From positions 24,281 to 88,280 of the forward strand of contig NZ_QTTN01000027.1 of the NCBI RefSeq assembly GCF_003386535.1: a DNA stretch of 64,000 bases, in the 5' to 3' direction. Shown piece after piece: positions 56,430 to 64,000 of this stretch. Within the stretch, counting starts at the first letter, position 1, and each line of letters starts with the position of its first letter. The notes beneath the pieces are model-generated. The model was given only the letters and a program-made list of their open reading frames with translations. It was not told the origin of the DNA and did no database searches. Source of the stretch: Paenibacillus taihuensis (lineage in GTDB: Bacteria; Bacillota; Bacilli; Paenibacillales; Paenibacillaceae). Made by a program: the position numbers and the translations under genes.

Positions 56430-59400
56430 GTGGTACGTAAGAAATTGCCGCTGACAATTCCGTCAGTGCTCACTCTTTCCATGCTTCTCGGTTCATGGAG
56501 CGGTACAACCGTTTCTGCAGCCAGCGCAAAGGGAGCTGAGGTTTCGCACCTGCTTACGTATGAAGGAGCGGCGTATGCTTCATCCGTTGAAGGCGGCCTG
56601 ACGCCTGACAAAGCAGTTGATGGAGACACGGATTCTCGGTGGGGCAGCGCGTTCAGCGCAGATCCGCAATGGATCTACGTCGATTTAGGCGCTCACGCTA
56701 AGATCGACAAGGCTATTATCCGCTGGGAGAATGCCTACTCGAAGTCGTACAAGATTCAAGTGTCCGATGACGAGACCAATTGGACAGACATCTATTCCGA
56801 CACGAAGGGCGACGGCGGCGTAGATACCTTTGCTTTGTCCGGCGAAGGACGTTATGTCCGGATGCTGTCCCTTGAGCGCAGCGGCGGATACGGCGTGTCG
56901 ATTAAGGAATTCGAAGTCTATGGTACAGGCGGCACAAACCCGCTTCCGGTCGTCCTCGGCGAAGACGTCGCGCTGAATAAGCCGGTCTTTGCTTCTTCCT
57001 ATGAGAAAGCCGACAAAGATAAGCCTGCCTTGCCGCCCGAGAACGCAAACGACGCAAGCGATACTACAAGATGGTCCTCCGCTCATACGAGCGACGAGTG
57101 GATCTATGTCGATCTTGGCAGCGTGCACGACATCGGCCGCGTTCGCCTGAATTGGGAGAATGCCGCCGGACGTATCTACGATCTGCAAGTGTCCGACGAT
57201 GCGCAGAATTGGACAACCATTTACCGTGAAATCAACGGTTCTGAAGGCTGGAAGGATACGCAAGTGTATGCAAAGGGCCGATATGTGAGAATGAAAGGCA
57301 TCAGCCGTACGACAAGCTATGGCTACTCTTTGTTTAATTTCAGCGTTTACGATTATGTGCAGGGGGATCCGAAGCCCGTTTACACGATCCCTTCGCTTCC
57401 TACCGCCGGGGCGGTCGAGGTGGGCAAAGGCAGCTATCTGACTAGCGATATCAGCATGCCGCAGCCGCGTCCGCCGATTAACAAGTCCGACACTCTGGGT
57501 GCGCCGATTCCTTCCAATGACTGGTGGCAATCGGTTCTGATCAAGAACTTGAGCGACAGCTTGATCACGCTTCCGCTCAAATCCAAGTACACGCCGCTGG
57601 GACTCAGCGTTCTGAATCCGGGCGCAGGCTGGGTCAATGATACGGGCAACTCGCAAGCAGCCGATGGCGGTCCGGACTTCTATCTGCATGCCGGCAACAT
57701 CAGCGCGACCAACATCAAGAACAAGGTTGTCGGTTACGGCGATTGGTCTGCGACCGTGGCGCTGAGCGATAACGATACGCAGAAGATGACAACGACGTTC
57801 GTTAAAGGCTCGCCTTACTTGTATTCGGAATTCAGTGATCCGACGACAGCGGAATTGTACTTCCCGGCATCCACGCGCTTCTACGATGATCAAGGAAATG
57901 CCGTTCTCGCATCCGAAGGCGCTACCGTAACAGGAGACCATATCGGTTTCGCCGTAACGAACGTGGACGGCTCGCCGCAAGCGGCTGCGGTCATCCGCAA
58001 CTACGGCGCCTTTGCTCCGGCAGGCTCCGTCTTCATGAAAGTCGGCAATAAAGTGAAAATCCGCCTCGGAAACGGCGATAACTACTTGTCCGTAGCCTCG
58101 ATGCCTGCGGCAAGCGACCTGAACTACTTCTATACACACGCCTATGCATTCGTTAAGAACACGGTCGTCACACCAAGTTTCGACGAGAACACTTCCGATG
58201 TCGTTACACGCTTCGATACAGAGATCGACCAGAAGCGTACGGATATGGCTTCGACGACGCTGATGGCATTGCTCCCGCACCAATGGAAGCAATCGTCTAC
58301 TCCGCTGACGACACTCTCTTATCCTTCCATCCGCGGAACGCTGAAGCTGCGCGAGGGCAACTCGTTCACGACAACGGATAAGTTTGAGGGCATCGTGCCT
58401 CAATTCACGGAGCCGAGCGATCCTGCTTATAATCGCGACGAGCTGCTTCAAGAATTGAGCTACCTGGACGAAGCAACGTCCAAGAACATCATGTCGGGCG
58501 ACGCTTACTGGCAAGGCAAAGTGCTGCACCCGCTTGCTATGGGCGCATTGATTGCCGATCAAATCGGCGACGGGGCGTACAAGGAAGTGTTCCTCTCCCG
58601 TATGAGAACGATTCTGACGGATTGGTATACGTACACGAAGGGCGAGCCGGACTACTTCATGTACTACGACAAGGCTTGGGGCACGATGTACTACAAGAAC
58701 AGCGAATTCGGCGCGAACACGGGCCTGACGGATCATCATTTCACGTATGGGTACTATGTCTTCGCTTCTGCCGTTCTCGCTACGTACGATCAAGATTTCA
58801 AGGACAACTACGGCGGCATGGTCGAGCATCTGATTCGCGACTATGCGAATCCGTCCAAGACGGATCCGATGTATCCGTTTCTGCGCAACTTCGATCCGTA
58901 CGAAGGCCATTCATGGGCCGGCGGTTATGGCGACAACAACAACGGAAACAACCAGGAAGCGGCGGGCGAGTCCTTGTTCGGCTGGGTCGGCGAATACATG
59001 TGGAGCCTCCTGTCCGGCGACAAAGCTGTGCGCGACATCTCGATCTACGGCTTCACGACTGAACTGAAGGCTGTCGAGCAGTACTGGTTCAACTATGACA
59101 ACGACAACTGGCTGCCTGGCTTCAATCACAAATCGGTTGGCCAAGTATACGGAAGCGCGTATAACTACGGCACGTTCTTCAGCGGAGATCCGGTCAACAT
59201 CTACGGTATCCACTGGCTGCCTACCGGCGAGTACCTGACAAGCTACGGCTTCGATCAGAAGAAAGTCGCCGACTTGTATGGCGGTCTCGTGAAGGATAAC
59301 AAAGGTCCTGAAAATGCATGGTACCACATCGTATGGCCGATCGAAGCACTGAGCAATCCGCAAGACGTGCTTAATAAGTTCACGGTGGATAACACGCAGA

Positions 59401-62351
59401 AGAACGAAATCTTCAACACGTACTGGTTCGTGCACAACATGGCAACGCTTGGTTCGCGCACCAAAGATATATGGGCAACCGGCTGGTCCGGCGCTTCCAT
59501 CTACAAGAAAGGCACGACGTACACGGCTGAAGTATGGAATCCGACGAACGCTGCGATCACCATCACGTTCCACAACGCAGACGGCGTGACGGGTTCTGCG
59601 ACAGTCGGTCCGAAATCGCTAGTTAAAGTGGATCCTACGAAGGTAACGGATTTGGATGCCAGCGTCCCTCCTGCGCTGTCGTCCGACAAGACGCTTAACA
59701 CGATCGGTCAACCGATCGAAATCACGTTCGCCGATCATCTGAAGTGGCGCGAAGCGATCGACGCCGTACGTCTGGATGGACAAGTCCTTGACCCATCGCA
59801 ATACACAGTACAAGCAGGCAAAATCACTTTGAGCAGCTCCTTGTTCCCGGTTGAATCCAGCTACGAGGTTACCGTTCAGTCTAACGGCTATCCGGACATA
59901 AGCGTCCAGCAGGTTGTCATTACGAACTCGACGGTGAACCGGGCGCTGAACAAGCCTACCTTCACTTCCGAGAAACCGAACAACCCTGGCTCGTACGCCG
60001 TTGACGGCAAGCCGGATACGCGCTGGGAATCTGCTTTCAGCGATCCGCAATTCATCGGGGTCAACCTGAAATCCGAGTACCGACTCAGCCATATCCGTCT
60101 AAACTGGGAAAATGCAGCCGGCAAGAGCTACAAAGTCCTTGTATCGACAGACGGCCAAAGCTGGACTCCTATCTACTCGACGACCCGTGGTCACGAAGGC
60201 ATCGACGACATCACCTTCCCTGCCGTGAACGCTAGATATGTGAAGGTCGAAGGGACGGAACGCACGACGAACTACGGCTACTCCATATGGGAGCTGGAAG
60301 TGTTCGGTTCGCCTGCAGGCAGCCTGGATGCTCCGGATCTGGTCGCAGATACGACGATGAACCGTGCCAATCAGCCGATGGATATCACGTTCGATGATGC
60401 CGAAGGCTGGAGAAACGCGATTCAATCGGTTGCAGTGAACGGAACGCCGCTTACTGCGGATCAATATCAAGTTGCGCCAGGCGCTATTACGTTGAACAAA
60501 GCTCTGTTCCCTGAGGCCGGCATTTATAACATCACGATCGAATCACAAGGCTTTTTCACGAAGAGCGCCCAGCAAATCGTCGTGACGGACTCGAACGTCA
60601 ACATCGCGCTTCGCAAAGTGACAAGCACTTCGTCTGCTCCGAACCAAGCGAGCAGCTTCGCAGTTGACGGCAACAAAGCGACGAGATGGGAATCCAGCTT
60701 CAGCGATCCGCAATCCATCACGGTCGATCTGGGATCGCAGGAAACAATCAGCCGGGTCCTTCTGAACTGGGAGAATGCAGCAGGCAAGAGCTATACCGTT
60801 GAAGTTTCCGCGGATGGCAAGGATTGGACAACCGTCTATGCGACAACAACAGGCAAACCGGGAATCAACGACATCGGCTTCGCGCCAATCGCAGCACGTT
60901 ATGTGAGAATGAACGGCACGGAGCGTACGACCAACTACGGCTACTCCCTCTGGGAATTTGAAGTGTACGGCAACGGCGCGGGCCTGCCATCGGCACCGGA
61001 TCTCGTATCCGATTCGACGAACGCAGCGGTCGGTCAACCGATCGACATTACGTTTAACGACGATGCTGCTTGGAGAACTGCCATTGAGTCCGTTAGCATC
61101 AATGGCGCATCAGTCAACACCAATCTATATCAAGTGAGTACCGGTAAAATCGTGCTCAGTGCCTCCTTGTTCAACAATGCGCAATCGTATATGATCTCGG
61201 TTCAGGCGAAAGGCTACAGCGATGCATCCGTTCTACAGACGATCGCCGGTCAACCGCAGCAGCCTGGCGACCCGAATCAAATGCCGGATCATGGCACCAA
61301 TCCGAACCCGCTGAACCTTGCGTTCGGCAGAGAGACCGACTCATCGCCGGACTATCACCGCTCAAGCGCCGACGCGGTTGACGGCCGCTTGGACCGCCGC
61401 TGGGAATCGGCATTCGCAGACAACCAATGGATGAGCGTGAACCTCGGCAAGGCCTATACGATTAATCACGTCCTGCTGAACTGGGAGAATGCGTACGGCA
61501 AAGCGTACACCATCGACGTCTCCATGGACGGCAAAACGTGGACGACGGTCTACTCCACTGACAATGGCAACGGCGGCATCGACGATATCTCCTTCGCCCC
61601 TGTCAGCGCGCAGTACGTGAAGATGAACGCGATCAAACGCGGATCGCCTTACGGCTTCTCGCTGTGGGAGTTTGAGGTTTATGCCGGCGACACGGCTCCT
61701 CTTGCAGGACAACCGCTGACGGCAGATGCGACGAATAACGTAGTCGGAGAGTCGATCAATATCGCGTTCGCTGATGACGCGGCGTGGAGAACTGCGATCA
61801 ACGCGGTTGAACTGAACGGCGTTACGCTGGGCTCCAATCAATTCACGATTACAGACGGCAGCATTAATCTTGATCGCGCATTGTTTACGGAAGCTCACCC
61901 TTATGTTGTAACCGTGCATGCCGCAGGTTATGAAGACGTGTCCGTGGTACAGCCTATAATGGCTGCAACGAACCTTGCGCTTCATAAGGAAACAGCCACT
62001 TCGGATAATCCGCTACAAGGCGGACAACTCGCAGTCGACGGCAACAAAGGCACGCGTTTCGAATCGGCATTCAGCGATCCGCAATGGATCAGCGTCGATC
62101 TTGGCGAGAAGCACACCATCAGCCGCGTTCTGCTGAACTGGGAGAATGCCTCGGCGAAAGCATTTGCGATTGAAGTATCAGAAGACGGCGCGAGTTGGAC
62201 AACGGTTTACTCGACAACGAACGGTCGCGAGCACGAGCATATCGACAACATCTTCTTTAGCCCTGCCAATGCTCGTTATGTGAAAGTTTATGGCACGGAA
62301 CGCAACACGCAATACGGCTACTCCTTGCTGGAGATGGAAGTTTACGAGTAA
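56430..62351 (+). CDS. Secreted GH81 endo-beta-1,3-glucanase with discoidin and DUF1533-like modules
   Basis: A 1973-residue exported enzyme hydrolysing beta-1,3-glucan (laminarin, callose, fungal wall glucan). A signal peptide (MVRKKLPLTIPSVLTLSMLL, cleaved near VSA-AS) is followed by two F5/8C discoidin modules (about 40-165 and 178-310). The GH81 catalytic region (about 320-1065) has SNDWWQSVL, TDHHFTYGYYVFASA (catalytic Asp near 766) and NNNGNNQEAAGESLFGW (catalytic Glu region near 840). Four DUF1533-like modules (about 1083, 1300, 1523 and 1763) then alternate with four further F5/8C modules (from about 1169, 1390, 1627 and 1845). The start is the GTG at 56430, close to the transposon end; the native leader or promoter may have been altered by that insertion. 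Confidence 0.92.
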   Translation: MVRKKLPLTIPSVLTLSMLLGSWSGTTVSAASAKGAEVSHLLTYEGAAYASSVEGGLTPDKAVDGDTDSRWGSAFSADPQWIYVDLGAHAKIDKAIIRWENAYSKSYKIQVSDDETNWTDIYSDTKGDGGVDTFALSGEGRYVRMLSLERSGGYGVSIKEFEVYGTGGTNPLPVVLGEDVALNKPVFASSYEKADKDKPALPPENANDASDTTRWSSAHTSDEWIYVDLGSVHDIGRVRLNWENAAGRIYDLQVSDDAQNWTTIYREINGSEGWKDTQVYAKGRYVRMKGISRTTSYGYSLFNFSVYDYVQGDPKPVYTIPSLPTAGAVEVGKGSYLTSDISMPQPRPPINKSDTLGAPIPSNDWWQSVLIKNLSDSLITLPLKSKYTPLGLSVLNPGAGWVNDTGNSQAADGGPDFYLHAGNISATNIKNKVVGYGDWSATVALSDNDTQKMTTTFVKGSPYLYSEFSDPTTAELYFPASTRFYDDQGNAVLASEGATVTGDHIGFAVTNVDGSPQAAAVIRNYGAFAPAGSVFMKVGNKVKIRLGNGDNYLSVASMPAASDLNYFYTHAYAFVKNTVVTPSFDENTSDVVTRFDTEIDQKRTDMASTTLMALLPHQWKQSSTPLTTLSYPSIRGTLKLREGNSFTTTDKFEGIVPQFTEPSDPAYNRDELLQELSYLDEATSKNIMSGDAYWQGKVLHPLAMGALIADQIGDGAYKEVFLSRMRTILTDWYTYTKGEPDYFMYYDKAWGTMYYKNSEFGANTGLTDHHFTYGYYVFASAVLATYDQDFKDNYGGMVEHLIRDYANPSKTDPMYPFLRNFDPYEGHSWAGGYGDNNNGNNQEAAGESLFGWVGEYMWSLLSGDKAVRDISIYGFTTELKAVEQYWFNYDNDNWLPGFNHKSVGQVYGSAYNYGTFFSGDPVNIYGIHWLPTGEYLTSYGFDQKKVADLYGGLVKDNKGPENAWYHIVWPIEALSNPQDVLNKFTVDNTQKNEIFNTYWFVHNMATLGSRTKDIWATGWSGASIYKKGTTYTAEVWNPTNAAITITFHNADGVTGSATVGPKSLVKVDPTKVTDLDASVPPALSSDKTLNTIGQPIEITFADHLKWREAIDAVRLDGQVLDPSQYTVQAGKITLSSSLFPVESSYEVTVQSNGYPDISVQQVVITNSTVNRALNKPTFTSEKPNNPGSYAVDGKPDTRWESAFSDPQFIGVNLKSEYRLSHIRLNWENAAGKSYKVLVSTDGQSWTPIYSTTRGHEGIDDITFPAVNARYVKVEGTERTTNYGYSIWELEVFGSPAGSLDAPDLVADTTMNRANQPMDITFDDAEGWRNAIQSVAVNGTPLTADQYQVAPGAITLNKALFPEAGIYNITIESQGFFTKSAQQIVVTDSNVNIALRKVTSTSSAPNQASSFAVDGNKATRWESSFSDPQSITVDLGSQETISRVLLNWENAAGKSYTVEVSADGKDWTTVYATTTGKPGINDIGFAPIAARYVRMNGTERTTNYGYSLWEFEVYGNGAGLPSAPDLVSDSTNAAVGQPIDITFNDDAAWRTAIESVSINGASVNTNLYQVSTGKIVLSASLFNNAQSYMISVQAKGYSDASVLQTIAGQPQQPGDPNQMPDHGTNPNPLNLAFGRETDSSPDYHRSSADAVDGRLDRRWESAFADNQWMSVNLGKAYTINHVLLNWENAYGKAYTIDVSMDGKTWTTVYSTDNGNGGIDDISFAPVSAQYVKMNAIKRGSPYGFSLWEFEVYAGDTAPLAGQPLTADATNNVVGESINIAFADDAAWRTAINAVELNGVTLGSNQFTITDGSINLDRALFTEAHPYVVTVHAAGYEDVSVVQPIMAATNLALHKETATSDNPLQGGQLAVDGNKGTRFESAFSDPQWISVDLGEKHTISRVLLNWENASAKAFAIEVSEDGASWTTVYSTTNGREHEHIDNIFFSPANARYVKVYGTERNTQYGYSLLEMEVYE

Positions 62352-62389
62352 ACGGACCTTCCCCAGACCGCATAGTAATCGGAAACACG

Positions 62390-62429
62390 AACAAGCTGAC
62401 GCCAGGATACTTCCTTGCTTCAGCTTGTT
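62390..62429 (+). terminator. Terminator of GH81 gene
   Basis: AACAAGCTGA pairs with TCAGCTTGTT around a 20-nt loop and is followed by TCTTGTTCTT. Confidence 0.65.
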
Positions 62430-62548
62430 TCTTGTTCTTCCAAAATATGAAAAAACCTACAAAAATCCTTCTCTTTATCGGCCACGGCCCGTCCAGTACA
62501 TTTGAGCTAGGGCTCTGCCTAAGGAAATAAAAGGAAGGTGTGTTCGGC

Positions 62549-63499
62549 ATGCAGCATCAACTCGGTATCGCTGGACTTTCTTTTTTACTCGTAGCCATAT
62601 TTACGCCTGTGCTTATCTGGAGTCTGCGCTATTTCAAGCTCACCCAGCCGATTCGAGCTGAGCTGCCTCCGGATCATCAAGCGAAGCGAGGGACGCCGCT
62701 GATGGCGGGACTCGTTCTGCTGATCGGAGTATTCGCGTCCCTGCAGTTTCACCCTGCGCCTTTGACGGTTTTGCTATGTGCTGCGTTTCTCTTGTTTAGC
62801 CTTATCGGCTTTATGGATGATTTCAAAAAAGCAGCATGGCAAGATCCGTCGGGAATCTCCGGCCGGATGAAGCTTGTGCTCCAATTCGCCTTCACCGGCA
62901 TTCTGCTCTTCTTCTTATTCCGTTCATTTGGGCTGACGAGCGATGTTGCGGTGTTTCAAGGCTACCAGCTGCATCTTCCCGTGTATGCGTACGTTGCAAT
63001 CATGCTGCTGTTCGTGGTCGGATCAGCGAATGCGATTAACTTTACGGATGGACTGGATGGGCTGCTGATCAACGTCGCCATTCCGACTTATTTCTTCTTC
63101 TTCGTGATCTCGGACAAGCCGGAGGTGCAGACGTTCTCGCTCGCCATGATCGGCTGTCTGCTCGGGCTATTCATCTACAACATCTACCCGGCAAAAGCAT
63201 TCATGGGCGATACGGGCTCGCTCGCCATCGGAGGCTCGCTGTCCATCCTGGCGGTCATCGAGAAGGTCGAAATCTTGCTCCCGATCCTCTTCTTGGTCTA
63301 TCTGGCTGAGCAGTTATCGGTTATCCTCCAGGTCTGGTACTATAAGCGGACTAAGCTTCGTCTGTTCAAAATGGCACCGATCCATTATCATTTCAGCTTA
63401 AAATACGGCTGGAGCGAGAATACGATCGTGATGGTATTCGGCTTTATCTCCTGGGCGTCAGCACTGCTCAGCTTGCTCATCTGGAAATTTGTGCTCTAG
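62549..63499 (+). CDS. mraY: MraY-family phospho-sugar transferase (stand-alone)
   Basis: A 316-residue polytopic membrane enzyme of the MraY/WecA superfamily, starting at ATG 62549 (GGAAGG 10 bp upstream) rather than the GTG at 62540. MraY hallmarks include KRGTPLMAGLVLL, IGFMDDFKK with the Asp-Asp pair, NAINFTDGLDGLL, FMGDTGSLAIGG and the MraY-specific MAPIHYHFSLKYGWSEN near the C-terminus. It would transfer phospho-MurNAc-pentapeptide to undecaprenyl phosphate to form lipid I. It lies outside the usual mur/fts (dcw) cluster, so it is likely a second copy with an accessory or sporulation-linked role. Confidence 0.88.
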   Translation: MQHQLGIAGLSFLLVAIFTPVLIWSLRYFKLTQPIRAELPPDHQAKRGTPLMAGLVLLIGVFASLQFHPAPLTVLLCAAFLLFSLIGFMDDFKKAAWQDPSGISGRMKLVLQFAFTGILLFFLFRSFGLTSDVAVFQGYQLHLPVYAYVAIMLLFVVGSANAINFTDGLDGLLINVAIPTYFFFFVISDKPEVQTFSLAMIGCLLGLFIYNIYPAKAFMGDTGSLAIGGSLSILAVIEKVEILLPILFLVYLAEQLSVILQVWYYKRTKLRLFKMAPIHYHFSLKYGWSENTIVMVFGFISWASALLSLLIWKFVL

Positions 63500-63521
63500 C
63501 TGACCGGGGAGGTTTCAGAGC

Positions 63522-63658
63522 TGAGAGTGCGGATTTGGAGCTCTCACGCGCGAAATCGCTAATGCACGAGGCGGTTGTGATACTGAGAGATCATATTTGG
63601 ATCTCTCAGCTTTAAATGTGCCTGTTTCTGACGCGAGAGTGCGAATTTGGATCTCTCA
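63522..63658. repeat. Three spaced 25-bp hairpin repeats
   Basis: Copies at 63522-63546, 63584-63608 and 63634-63658 share the form (T/C)GAGAG...ATTTGGA(G/T)CTCTCA. Each is a near-palindrome whose GAGAG and CTCTC arms flank an ATTTG core. Spacing is 62 and 50 bp. Intergenic; no ORF is affected. Confidence 0.7.
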
Positions 63659-63690
63659 GCTCCTCACAGCAAAAAAAGGCAGGCAAAGCC

Positions 63691-63720
63691 CAATGTCATT
63701 AAGTTAACTCAATGACATTG
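63691..63720. repeat. 30-bp near-perfect palindrome
   Basis: CAATGTCATT and AATGACATTG are perfect 10-bp arms around AAGTTAACTC. On the minus strand it is followed downstream by GGCTTTGCCTGCC and seven T, so it may act as a terminator for a gene beyond the right edge or be an IS-like end. Confidence 0.5.
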
Positions 63721-63747
63721 ACCGAGAATAGAAATGGAATCCAAAAT

Positions 63748-63783
63748 GGCATGAGGGAAACCCCTGTGCCGTTTGTTTTTTTG
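63748..63783 (+). terminator. Possible terminator-like hairpin
   Basis: GGCATGAGGG and CCCCTGTGCC form an imperfect stem with an AAA loop followed by GTTTG and seven T. No gene is recognised immediately upstream, so it could be a leader attenuator for a gene right of the window. The remainder to base 64000 shows no coding sequence. Confidence 0.4.
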
Positions 63784-64000
63784 GTGCAGTCTGAAAAAAG
63801 TGTACAGCAAACAAGCGGATAGACAATCCGCTTAAAAAATGTTCATTCGAACCGATTTATGCTACTCTGTAGACGAAGCTTACAGATGATTTATAGCGTG
63901 TTTTGCGCGTATTCTGCTGCCCTGGTCGAATCGGGCGAATCGGCAAAACGTTTCTTCGAATCAGTCTCTTGAGCGCAGGAAATGTCTACAAACATGAACG

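Noticed and set aside
51836..56430. CRISPR-associated transposon (type V-K or I-F)
   Set aside because: No array, Cas12k or Cascade gene is present, and TnsA is present, unlike type V-K systems.
56685..58910. A 741-codon open frame antisense to the GH81 gene
   Set aside because: Arg/Val/Ile-rich translation without any domain, lying wholly inside a GC-biased real gene; a codon-usage shadow.
63522..63658. CRISPR array
   Set aside because: Only three imperfect palindromic units, unequal spacing, no cas genes.

Overview
The window looks like chromosomal DNA of a Paenibacillus-type bacterium (Bacillota, Paenibacillaceae). This is inferred from gene content: CUT1 sugar ABC loci without their own ATPase, a LytS-type histidine kinase paired with an AraC-type response regulator, an SLH surface protein, a very large modular GH81 glucanase, CheX, strong AGGAGG-type ribosome sites, and many insertion-sequence scars. 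No rRNA, tRNA or CRISPR array was seen.

Layout. 1-8.9 kb: a glycan locus with two tandem GH38 alpha-mannosidases (the first runs off the left edge), a divergent AraC regulator, and a three-gene sugar importer. 9.3-12.4 kb: an ECF sigma/anti-sigma pair, a 49-codon basic small ORF, a SnoaL-like protein and a DeoR regulator. 12.5-24.1 kb is a patchwork: a glcD remnant, an IS1595 transposase, a lipoprotein, an SLH/PrcB-like surface protein, YciI, a VOC gene destroyed by an IS3 element, two paralogous DUF2306 plus VC0807-type membrane cassettes, an O-methyltransferase, a GNAT, a TetR regulator with a palindromic operator, an MBL-fold remnant, a glpD remnant and a truncated IS630. 24.2-29.4 kb: a compact chemotaxis-type signalling cluster (cheX, cheY, a small ORF, cheA, cheW) downstream of a SigH-like sigma gene; a 100-bp sequence is repeated upstream of both the sigma gene and cheX. 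30.1-31.2 kb: a frameshifted IS4 transposase. 31.8-38.2 kb: a second ECF sigma/WD40-type anti-sigma/lipoprotein operon, AIM24, a divergent LysR/EamA pair, transposase fragments and a DUF1272 protein.

38.7-51 kb holds the most coherent metabolic unit: on the minus strand, histidine kinase and AraC-type response regulator, then sugar-binding lipoprotein, two permeases, GH42 beta-galactosidase, glycerol kinase and glycerol-3-phosphate dehydrogenase. The overlap of GH42 with glpK, and the absence of a glycerol facilitator, suggest that a beta-galactosyl-glycerol is imported, cut to galactose plus glycerol, and the glycerol sent into glycolysis. This is the best candidate for an undescribed system.

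51-56.4 kb: a Tn7-like transposition module (TnsA, TnsB, TnsC, TniQ) with repeated candidate TnsB sites at the tnsA end, next to a graveyard of gene pieces (ahpF, SRAP/yedK, a lectin-bearing secreted protein). 56.4-62.4 kb: the secreted GH81 beta-1,3-glucanase with six discoidin-type and four DUF1533-like modules. 62.5-63.5 kb: an MraY-family transferase, followed by three spaced 25-bp hairpin repeats.
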